Below, one piece after another: positions 46,617 through 54,900 of a DNA stretch of 64,000 bases. The position numbers and the translations under genes are program-made. The DNA comes from Clostridium cadaveris. GTDB taxonomy: Bacteria; Bacillota; Clostridia; Clostridiales; Clostridiaceae. The stretch covers positions 810,501 through 874,500 of the forward strand of contig NZ_CP076620.1 of assembly GCF_020911725.1 (NCBI RefSeq). Reading direction: 5' to 3'. The stretch's first letter is position 1; each line of letters begins with the position of its first letter. The notes beneath the pieces are model-generated. The model saw only the letters and a list, made by a program, of their open reading frames with translations, did no database searches and was not told where the DNA came from.

Positions 46617-46654
46617 AAAAGTGCTATGCCTCTAAAGAGGAATAGCACTTTTTT
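46617..46654. terminator. Bidirectional terminator between the peptidase operon and the regulator gene
   Basis: AAAAGTGCTA..CCTCT pairs with AGAGG..TAGCACTTTTTT, with only small internal bulges. A-rich and T-rich sides serve both converging transcripts. Confidence 0.93.
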
Positions 46655-46667
46655 CATAAACTTTTAA

Positions 46668-48257
46668 TTATTTTTCTATAATGAAAAGTGCAAAAAGCGT
46701 AAGGAAAAGTATTTCTATTGATGAAAGGTTTATATTATATGTTTTCTCTATTATGGATTTCAAGGTTAATGCTTCTATATAATGATTGGGAAATAAATCC
46801 TTTAGTTTATTTAGCATAGGAAGTGCATTAAAATCCATAAGGTTTATCCTGTCATAAAGCATATCTAAATGAATATGAAAGAAATCTTTTGTTATATCAT
46901 CGTTTAAAGCATCCGTTAAAGAGTTTTGAAGATGGCTTATACTACTAAGTATTTCATCAAAGGCAGAATTATTAAGACTGTAATGATAAGTTGCCATGTT
47001 CTCATCTATTATATTGAAATAATCTGTAAATATAGAGTTTATTAAAGCACTATTTGTATTTCTATTCTTTAGTGTATTGTCTACATTTTTAATAAGTTTT
47101 TTAAATGTAGATAGTATTATATGTTTCTGTTTTAAAAATGATAAGCTTGTAACCTCAGTGTTTTCATCATAAGTAAAATATCCGTCTATGCTTTTTAGAG
47201 AATTAATAAGCTCCCTTTCTTTAGTAAGCGGAGAGCTTAGAGGCTTTTTCAAATCATTTGGAAGGTCAGGGCTATTTATTTTTATCTGTTTCTTGTTGTT
47301 TATAAAATATGAAGCATAAGCATTTGCTACGGCTAAGGTTATATCATTTTTCAACTGACCTATATTATACGGACAATCATACGATAAAAGACAAAGCATA
47401 GCGTTGTAAGAAACAAGTACGGGTTTAGAAAGCTTCATACTTTCTTCTTTGAGAAAATGTTCTATAAGTGTAAGCCGTTCCTCTATAAGTCTTTCATTTA
47501 AGTCAGGAAGATAGATTTTTATTGGTATTCTTCTTATAAACGTATCTAAAAGAGAAGTACTTATATCTTTATTAGTTGCACATATGATTCTTGCAGAGGA
47601 TTTGATTTTTTTTGAAACTTCTCCAAACCTTTTGAAATATCCTGTATCCATAAATATAAAGAGCATTTCTTGACCTTCACTAGGAAGGTTATGTATCTCA
47701 TCTAAAAATAAGATGCCACCATCAGCCTGTTCGATTAATCCAGCTCTATCTTCAGTAGCACCTGTAAAAGTACCCTTTTTTACTCCAAAAAGATGTGAAC
47801 TTAAAAGCTGAACATTATTAGAGTAATCAGAACAATTAAAATGAAGAAATGGCATATCCTTGCCTTTATTAATAGAGTTAGCATATTCATGCATCAATTG
47901 TGCAAGCATAGATTTACCAACACCGGTATTACCTATGATAAGTGAATTCATACCATTAGGTGGGTAAAGTATCGCTGTCTTAGCCAGCTTTATAGCTTCA
48001 GTAAGAGAAGGATAAAGATAAGCTAAGTTATCTAGTGACGATTTATGTGAAAAATCTATGCTATTAGGATTATTTAAGAAATATCTAACAGGACGAGCGT
48101 TATTTTTGTATAGTGAACCATTGTTAACGAGAATATTCAAATCTTTACTTACGTTAGAACGCTCAAGATTTAAATAACTGCTTATTTCAGATGTAGTGAC
48201 TCCGTCACCTTTGTCTAAAGTTTTTATAGAGTTAAAAATCGAATCTATTCTTTTCAA
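46668..48257 (-). CDS. Sigma-54-dependent activator, short LevR type with one PRD
   Basis: A 529-residue activator: a winged helix at residues 15-65, an AAA+ domain at about 90-330 (Walker A GNTGVGKS, sigma-54 contact loop KKGTFTGATED, Walker B GGILFLDEIHN, sensor RIICATN), and a C-terminal PTS regulation domain (FFHIHLDMLYDRIN, SSIEILFLTLF). Classical LevR is about 900 residues with EIIA and EIIB domains and a second PRD, which are absent here. TTG start with AAGGAG upstream. Two sigma-54 promoters flank it, at 38739 and 48472, so it very likely controls both units, with the PRD sensing PTS phosphorylation. Confidence 0.92.
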   Translation of the reverse strand: MKRIDSIFNSIKTLDKGDGVTTSEISSYLNLERSNVSKDLNILVNNGSLYKNNARPVRYFLNNPNSIDFSHKSSLDNLAYLYPSLTEAIKLAKTAILYPPNGMNSLIIGNTGVGKSMLAQLMHEYANSINKGKDMPFLHFNCSDYSNNVQLLSSHLFGVKKGTFTGATEDRAGLIEQADGGILFLDEIHNLPSEGQEMLFIFMDTGYFKRFGEVSKKIKSSARIICATNKDISTSLLDTFIRRIPIKIYLPDLNERLIEERLTLIEHFLKEESMKLSKPVLVSYNAMLCLLSYDCPYNIGQLKNDITLAVANAYASYFINNKKQIKINSPDLPNDLKKPLSSPLTKERELINSLKSIDGYFTYDENTEVTSLSFLKQKHIILSTFKKLIKNVDNTLKNRNTNSALINSIFTDYFNIIDENMATYHYSLNNSAFDEILSSISHLQNSLTDALNDDITKDFFHIHLDMLYDRINLMDFNALPMLNKLKDLFPNHYIEALTLKSIIEKTYNINLSSIEILFLTLFALFIIEK

Positions 48258-48471
48258 AATTGATCTACTCCTTATAAAGTGTATTAGTATAGTTTGCTTT
48301 TTTATTATTGTATCAAAAAATAAATATAATAATTAATACTGTATTATTATTTTAACTATTTATATCTCTTTATGTATTATTCTATAACACACTATAGATA
48401 TAAGGCAAATAAAAGTTTATAAATATAAAGGTAAACTTAGAAAAGATTACTTTCATTATATAAACACATTT

Positions 48472-48488
48472 TTGGCATGATTTTTGCT
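48472..48488 (+). promoter_or_regulatory. Sigma-54 promoter of the asparaginase-cutC-IIA operon
   Basis: TTGGCATGATTTTTGCT has GG and GC 10 bp apart, nearly identical to the element at 38739. It lies 40 bp before the GlcNAc-asparaginase ATG. The rest of the 269-bp gap to the divergent regulator is AT-rich; an ACACAC element near 48387 may be a weak activator site. Confidence 0.88.
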
Positions 48489-48526
48489 GTTTTAAAAAGT
48501 ATACTACATTAACGGGGGGAAAAAGG

Positions 48527-49486
48527 ATGAAATTTGCAATGATAGCTACTTGGAGAATGGCTGTAGAAGGAATAACTAAAGCATCAGAAGGATTAAAGAA
48601 TGGAATAAATGCAGGAGATGCTATAGAGGAAGCTATAAAAATGGTTGAAGATTATCCATTCTATAAATCCGTTGGATATGGCGGCCTTCCTAATGAAAAT
48701 GGAGAGGTAGAATTAGATGCAGCATATATGGATGGAAACACTTTTAGTATAGGAGCAGTAGCTGGAATAAGGGATTTCAAAAACCCAATAAGTATAGCTA
48801 GAAAGCTAAGCCATGAAAAGTTTAACTGTTTTTTAGTTGGAACTGGCGCAGATGAATACGCACACAAAAATGGTTTCGAAAGAATGAATATGCTTACAGA
48901 TAGAGCAAAATTACATTACGAAAAAAGAAGAAGAGAAACAATAGAAAAAGGATTAAGCCCATATGATGGACATGATACTGTTGGAATGATAGCTTTAGAC
49001 AGTGACAAGAATATGGTAGCAGGTACATCAACAAGTGGACTTTTTATGAAAAGAAGAGGAAGAGTCGGGGATTCTCCATTATCAGGTTCAGGTTTCTATG
49101 TAGATAGTGAAGTTGGGGGAGCAACTGCAACAGGACTTGGAGAAGATTTGATGAAGGGATGTATATCTTATGAAATAGTTAGACTTATGAAAGAAGGATA
49201 TCATCCACAAGATGCGGCAGATAAAGCAGTAGCAGATTTACATGAGGAGCTTACTAGAAGAAGAGGAAAGTCAGGAGATTTGTCTGTAGTATGCTTAAAT
49301 AACAAAGGAGAATTTGGGGTCGCAACTAATATTGATGGATTCTCATTTTCAGTAGTAACAGAAGATTTGGAGCCAACTGTTTACGTATGTAAGAATGTCG
49401 AAGGGAAGACTCTTTATGAAAAGGCAAGTCAAGAATGGCTTGATGCATATTTAAAGAGAATAAAATCACCTATAACTTTTGACTAA
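48527..49486 (+). CDS. N4-(beta-N-acetylglucosaminyl)-L-asparaginase, cytoplasmic
   Basis: A 319-residue Ntn-hydrolase that splits GlcNAc-Asn into aspartate and 1-amino-GlcNAc (which decays to GlcNAc and ammonia). The autocleavage site and nucleophile are Thr151 in YDGHDTVGMIALD; VAGTSTSG, GRVGDSPLSGSGFYVD and ATATGLGE complete the active site, closely matching the Flavobacterium and human enzymes. There is no signal peptide, unlike secreted homologues, so it acts on imported substrate. It follows the sigma-54 promoter and precedes cutC by 63 bp. Isoaspartyl peptidase activity is a less likely alternative because of the GRVGDSP loop. Confidence 0.93.
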   Translation: MKFAMIATWRMAVEGITKASEGLKNGINAGDAIEEAIKMVEDYPFYKSVGYGGLPNENGEVELDAAYMDGNTFSIGAVAGIRDFKNPISIARKLSHEKFNCFLVGTGADEYAHKNGFERMNMLTDRAKLHYEKRRRETIEKGLSPYDGHDTVGMIALDSDKNMVAGTSTSGLFMKRRGRVGDSPLSGSGFYVDSEVGGATATGLGEDLMKGCISYEIVRLMKEGYHPQDAADKAVADLHEELTRRRGKSGDLSVVCLNNKGEFGVATNIDGFSFSVVTEDLEPTVYVCKNVEGKTLYEKASQEWLDAYLKRIKSPITFD

Positions 49487-49549
49487 ACTACTAATTTAAA
49501 ATATTATTAGTAGTAATTAGAAAAGTTCTGTTTTTAGGAGGATTAGTTA

Positions 49550-50158
49550 ATGGCTATTTATGAAGCATGTGTTGGAAATTATATAGAAGCTAAAAAAGCT
49601 GAGGAACTAGGAGCTAATAGAATTGAACTGTGTGACAATCTATTAGAAGGGGGAACAACTCCTAGCTATGGAACTATAAAGAGAGTAGTAGAGAAAATAA
49701 ATATACCTATCATGGTCATAGTAAGACCTAGAGGTGGAAATTTTGAATTTTTAGAGGAAGAAATTGAAATAATGAAAGACGACATAAGAATTGCAAAAGA
49801 GCTTGGGGCTTATGGCGTTGTCATAGGGGCTTTAAAAGGGAACAAGATAGATATAGATGCTACAAAGGCATTCGTAGAAGAGGCAAAACCCTTAAGCACT
49901 ACATTTCATATGGCATTTGATGAAATCGATGATAAATTTCAAGCTATTGATCAGTTGGCAGCTTTAGGCATTGATAGGATACTTACAAAAGGCGGAACAG
50001 AAGATGCAATGTCAGGTAAAGACGAATTAAGAAAGCTATCGGATTATGCAGCGGGAAGAATTACTATAATGCCAGGAAAGGGCGTAAACAAAGAAAACAG
50101 GGGCTTCCTATTAGAGTATGTGCACACAGATGAGATTCATGGAAGTAAAATTGTTTAG
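49550..50158 (+). CDS. cutC: CutC-family TIM-barrel protein
   Basis: A 202-residue CutC protein: EACVGNYIEAKKAEELGANRIELCDNL at the start (read in parts), RPRGGNFEF near 62, FHMAFDEI near 122, ILTKGGTEDA near 145, GRITIMPGKGVNKEN near 167. The family was named for copper tolerance in E. coli, but that role is disputed and its fold suggests an enzyme. Here it lies in a PTS operon next to GlcNAc-asparaginase, which argues for a function in sugar or amino-sugar metabolism. AGGAGG ribosome site. Confidence 0.93.
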   Translation: MAIYEACVGNYIEAKKAEELGANRIELCDNLLEGGTTPSYGTIKRVVEKINIPIMVIVRPRGGNFEFLEEEIEIMKDDIRIAKELGAYGVVIGALKGNKIDIDATKAFVEEAKPLSTTFHMAFDEIDDKFQAIDQLAALGIDRILTKGGTEDAMSGKDELRKLSDYAAGRITIMPGKGVNKENRGFLLEYVHTDEIHGSKIV

Positions 50159-50206
50159 GGCTATTAAGATACAGTAAATTTAAGGTGGGAAATAAGGAGT
50201 ACAATG

Positions 50207-50521
50207 ATGGAAGAATTAGAGTTAATATCATTTCAATTAATAACGAATGTAGGAGAGGCAAGATCAGCTTTATTTGAAGCTATGAAAGCAGCAAGAGAAG
50301 AAAGATTTGAAGAGGCAGAAGAGCTAGTTAAAAAGGCAGATGCAAGCTTGTTAAAAGCTCAAGAATCTCATATGGGATTAATTCAACAAGAAGCAGAAGG
50401 AAAAACTGTAACTGTATCATTACTATTGATGCATGCAGAAGACCAAATGATGACAACAGAAACATTAAAGGGAATAGTTAGGGAAGTTATTTTAACTCAC
50501 AAGAAGTACTCTAACAAATAA
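50207..50521 (+). CDS. PTS IIA component, lactose/cellobiose family
   Basis: A 104-residue three-helix IIA protein (ELELISFQLITNVGEARSAL at the start) with phospho-His in LLMHAEDQMM near residue 78. It completes the PTS whose IIB and IIC are 10 kb upstream, as no other IIA of this family is in the window. Sharing the same kind of sigma-54 promoter supports that. ATG 50207 has AGGAG 7 bp upstream; ATG 50204 is too close. Confidence 0.94.
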   Translation: MEELELISFQLITNVGEARSALFEAMKAAREERFEEAEELVKKADASLLKAQESHMGLIQQEAEGKTVTVSLLLMHAEDQMMTTETLKGIVREVILTHKKYSNK

Positions 50522-50538
50522 GAAATTTAGTAAAATAG

Positions 50539-50603
50539 AAAAGCACCTATTAAGTTAATGAAATTGGATGGGAGATTTCTTTAATCTAATAGGTGCTTTT
50601 TAT
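50539..50603 (+). terminator. Terminator of the asparaginase operon
   Basis: AAAAGCACCTATTA pairs perfectly with TAATAGGTGCTTTT; the 34-base interior holds another small stem (GAAAT/ATTTC). T-rich tail follows. Confidence 0.88.
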
Positions 50604-50718
50604 AATTTATTACCTTAATCTTTGTAGAATTCACGATATATTAAAATTATCTTGATGTATTATGAAAATTCATTATATTATAGATATAAAAGATTTTAAA
50701 TGAAAGTTGGGGGATATA

Positions 50719-51657
50719 ATGAGTATAAGAAAAGTAGCCGTAATTGGAATAGGACATGTAGGGTCTCATGTAGCAAGTAGTATTATAACTCAAGGAATCT
50801 GCAATGAACTTATAATCATTGATAATGACATTAAAAAGGCATTAAGTCATGGAGAAGATTTAGCAGATACAATGGCGTATATGCCAAAGAGAGTCAATGT
50901 TAAAGTGGGGAGATACGAAGATATAGAGGATGCAGATATAGTAGTTATGAGTGCAAGCGGGCCAATATTCAAAGAGGATCGTCTTGAGGAATTAGAGGGG
51001 ACTATAGAAGTTATGGATGAAATAATACCATACATAAAGAATAGTGGATTTAAAGGAATTATAGTATCTATCTCAAATCCATGTGATATCATAGCATATT
51101 ATCTACATGAAAAAACAGGACTGAAAGTCATAGGAACCGGAACAGTCCTTGACTCAGGAAGACTTCGTGCAAGACTTGGAAGGCAGCTTAATTTGGATCC
51201 CAAAAGTATTGAAGCCTATTGCTTAGGGGAACATGGTGACAGTCAAATGGTTCCATGGAGCAGTGCTTTTATAAATGGTAAACCTATTTTAGAAATTATG
51301 AGAGAAAAGCCATATATTTATGGAAGATTAAGACTTAAAAATATAGCTTTAGATACCATGAAAGCTGGATGGAATATAGTTGTTGGAAAAGGTTCAACAG
51401 AATTTGGAATAGGAGCAGCCGCCGCAGAAGTGATAAGAGCTATCTTAGAAGATGAGAGAAAGGTGCTACCTTGTTCAACAATGCTTAATGGAGAATATGG
51501 TGAAACTAAAGTTTATGCCAGCGTACCTTGTGTCATAGGAAAGAGCGGAGTAGAGGAAATAATAGAACTAAATTTGACAGAGAAGGAACAAGAGGAGTTT
51601 CATAGTATTTGCAGAATTATTAAAGATAGGATAAAAGCAGTTGTATCTGATAAGTAA
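50719..51657 (+). CDS. L-lactate/L-2-hydroxyisocaproate dehydrogenase family enzyme
   Basis: A 312-residue NAD-dependent 2-hydroxyacid dehydrogenase. The Rossmann start is KVAVIGIGHVGSHVASSI, then ISNPCDIIAYY, Arg in DSGRLRARLG and the catalytic His in LGEHGDSQMVPWSS. The substrate loop reads SGPIFKEDRLEEL, unlike the QKPGETR loop of lactate dehydrogenase, which is closer to 2-hydroxyisocaproate dehydrogenases. It would reduce branched-chain 2-oxoacids or pyruvate. ATG 50719 with GGGGG before it is preferred over TTG 50707. It is separated from the sigma-54 unit by a terminator. Confidence 0.85.
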   Translation: MSIRKVAVIGIGHVGSHVASSIITQGICNELIIIDNDIKKALSHGEDLADTMAYMPKRVNVKVGRYEDIEDADIVVMSASGPIFKEDRLEELEGTIEVMDEIIPYIKNSGFKGIIVSISNPCDIIAYYLHEKTGLKVIGTGTVLDSGRLRARLGRQLNLDPKSIEAYCLGEHGDSQMVPWSSAFINGKPILEIMREKPYIYGRLRLKNIALDTMKAGWNIVVGKGSTEFGIGAAAAEVIRAILEDERKVLPCSTMLNGEYGETKVYASVPCVIGKSGVEEIIELNLTEKEQEEFHSICRIIKDRIKAVVSDK

Positions 51658-51687
51658 AATAATAAATATAAATTTATTTAAATAATT

Positions 51688-51729
51688 TGTAAAGATAATG
51701 TTTACATAGGAAAAGCTTTCTTATATAAT
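51688..51729 (+). promoter_or_regulatory. nagH promoter with dyad over the -35
   Basis: TTTACA at 51701 and TATAAT at 51724, spaced 17 bp, form a near-consensus promoter. TGTAAA and TTTACA (51688-51706, 7-bp spacer) make an inverted repeat including the -35, a likely operator for a repressor or CcpA-like factor (spacing is longer than a standard cre). Confidence 0.7.
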
Positions 51730-51767
51730 ATAGTTGAAAATTAAAGTATAACATTGTTTTTTAGTTG

Positions 51768-51825
51768 AAGCGTGTTACCTATTGGGCACTAGCTTTCCTA
51801 CAAGTTTGTAGGAAGGCTTTTTTTG
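51768..51825 (+). promoter_or_regulatory. nagH leader: RAT-like element and terminator
   Basis: GCGTGTTACCTATTGGGCAC resembles the RAT in the nagE leader (GTGTTAC and GGCA in common) and directly precedes a terminator, AGCTTTCCTACAA with TTGTAGGAAGGCT then TTTTTT. nagH is therefore probably controlled by termination/antitermination. The terminator is clear; the RAT assignment is tentative. Confidence 0.65.
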
Positions 51826-51917
51826 TCTTCAATTATAAAAATGTGAATTCATAGGAGGTGACAAAGCTAATAATAAAATTTTAAAACATTAATTTAAGTA
51901 TACAAGGGGGAAAAAGT

Positions 51918-54900
51918 GTGAAAATAAAAACTAAGAGACTAGTAAGCTTTTTATTGACTACTGCATTAACTTTAGGGATGGTTCAAACATCTGTAGTTAA
52001 TGCTTCACCTGTAGCAGAGAAAAATAATCAGCAAGAAGAATATGAAATTTATCCTAAGCCACATGAAGTAAATTATTTGGGTGATGAATTTGTTATACGT
52101 AAAGATGTAAATGTGGTTTATGATAGTACAATTGATAAAGCAACTAAAAATCGCATGACTGAGATCTTAAAGTTAAAGGAGAAAAATATTACAGAATCAA
52201 ATGCAGTTGTAGATGGAAAAACTAATATTTTGGTTGGAACTCATTCTTCAGATGAATATGTGGACAATTATGTAAAAAATAATTATGAAATAGATGAGAG
52301 TGTATTCGAAAAAATTGACTCTTATTATACTATAGCAAAAAATGGAGAAATTATTATTTTAGGTAAAAATACAGATGCTGCATTCTATGGAATAACAACC
52401 TTAAAGCATATTTTTAACCAAATGGATGGTTCTACTATTAAGAATTTTGAAATTAAGGATTATGCAGATACAGCAATACGTGGATTTATTGAAGGATACT
52501 ATGGAATTCCTTGGACAAATGAAGATCGTATGTCTTTAATGAAGTTTGGTGGAGAATTTAAGATGACTTCTTATATATTCGCACCAAAAGATGATTTATA
52601 TCATACCAGAAAATGGAGAGAATTATATCCAGCAGATCAATTGGCAGAGATAGAGAAAATGGTTAAAGTAGGAATAGAGTCAAAAACAAGATTTGTTTGG
52701 ACTGCGCATCCATTTATGGGGGGATTTAATGCAAATGATTTTGAAGGTGAAATGAAAAAATTAATCGCTAAGTTTGAACAATTATATTCAGTTGGTGTTC
52801 GTCAATTCGGTGTTCTTGGTGATGATGTTGGTAATCTTAATAAAAAGATTATTACCGATATGATGAATAGATTGTCTGAATGGGGTAAAGCAAAAGGTGA
52901 TGTTTATGACTGGGTGTTCTGTCCAGCGGGATATAATGCAAGTTGGCAAGGTGACTATTCAGAATTAAATGTATATGATAAAGACTTTCCTAAAAATGTG
53001 CAAATTTTCTGGACAGGAAATTCAGTATGTGCACCTATTATACAAAATACATTAGATAATTTTAGAAGAAATAGAGCAGAAGAAGGAAAAACTAGAAGAA
53101 GTCCTCTATTTTGGCTAAACTGGCCGGTTAATGACATAAACATGAGCAGGTTAATGATGGGTAAGGGAAGTTTATTGCACACTGATATAAATATCGAAGA
53201 TTTAGCAGGTGTAGTAACAAATCCTATGCAAGACGCAGAACCATCAAAGGTAGCTATTTTTGCTGTATCTGATTATTCATGGAATGTAAAAGGATTTAAT
53301 GAAGACAAGAGTTGGAAAGATTCTTTCAAATATGTAGATAGTGATGCATCAGAAGCTTTACACACAATAGCTAAGCATACATCAGATCCAGCTCCAAATG
53401 GACATGGATTGGTATTAGGAGAATCAGAAGAAATAAAGCCTTTATTAGATGAATTCACTAATAAACTAAAAGCTAAAGAATCAGTAACTGAAACTGGAGC
53501 TAAATTATTAAATGAAATGGATACAATAATTAAAGCTTGTAATGAATTTGTAAAAGCTAGCACAAATAAAAGAATGGTTGAACAGATTACTCCATTTGCA
53601 AATTCTCTAAAAGATTTATCATCAGCTATCAAATTTTTTATCCAATCATCAATGGATTTAGAAAGTAATAATAAGGATTCAGCAGTACAAAATTTTGCTG
53701 AAGGAACTACTTTGTATGAAAATAGCAAAAAGCATGAAAGACCAGTAATTAATGGTGTTAAAAAAGCTCAACCAGGTTCTAAACGTTTAGTTCCATTTGT
53801 AGAGTCAGTTAGAAATACTATTTCTGAGAAGATAAATGAAATAGTTAATAGTGGACAAGAAAAATTAGAACTAACAGCAGAAACAAATATTTCAAATGTA
53901 TATCAAGGCAAAATTGAAAACATCATAGATGGTAAAAATGATACTTATATATGGAATGGTGTATATGAAGCTAAAGATCAATACTACCAAGTTAACTTAA
54001 GTAAACCAACTACAATATATGGTGTGGATATATTAAATGGTAATAATGGAAAACCAGAGGATACCTTTGGACATGCTAAAGTACAATATACAACTGACGG
54101 TAATACTTGGAAAGATATGAATAACAAAACTTATGGACCATATGCAGTAAATGTTAAAATATCAAATGTGGAAATAAACGATGTTGTTGGTGTGAGATAT
54201 ATATGCACAGCAACAGATAATGGTAGAAAATGGCCTGCTATGAGAGAGTTTAGACTATTAACTACTCCACCAGTAGAAGCTCCAACATTTACAAGTGAAG
54301 TAATTCGCACAACTGATGGATGGGGAATTTACTCTGGAAAAGATGTAGATATGTTAGATGGAAATGAAAATACTGGTGTTCATTATAGAGTAAGACAAGG
54401 GGGAAACCCAGCTGATAGTACAATTGCAGGAGATTATGTAGGAGTAAAATTAAGTGAGCCTATAGTTTTAGGTAAAATTAAAATTCTTCAAGGACCAAGT
54501 GCTAGTTCAGGAGATTACTTTAAAAATGCTACTTTAGAATATTCTTTAAATGGTACTGACTATAAAGAAATTAAGCAATGTGTAAATGAAAGAGATATAG
54601 AAATAGATCTTTCAAACCAAAATATTGAAGCTCAATATGTACGTTTAAGAAATAATCAAAATCAACATAACTGGATTGGATTTAGAGAATTTCAAGTTAA
54701 TGCAAAAATAAATCACAACGGTAAAGTATACACAAATGTAGAAAACTACAAAGATCACCCAGCAGATTATTTCAATGATAATGCTAGTATGGTTGAGCTT
54801 AATAATATAACATTAGGATCAAACCAATATATTGGATTAAAGTTAGATCGTATACATGAATTAACTGAAGTAATTGCAAAGGGAAATGGGTTAGATAAGG

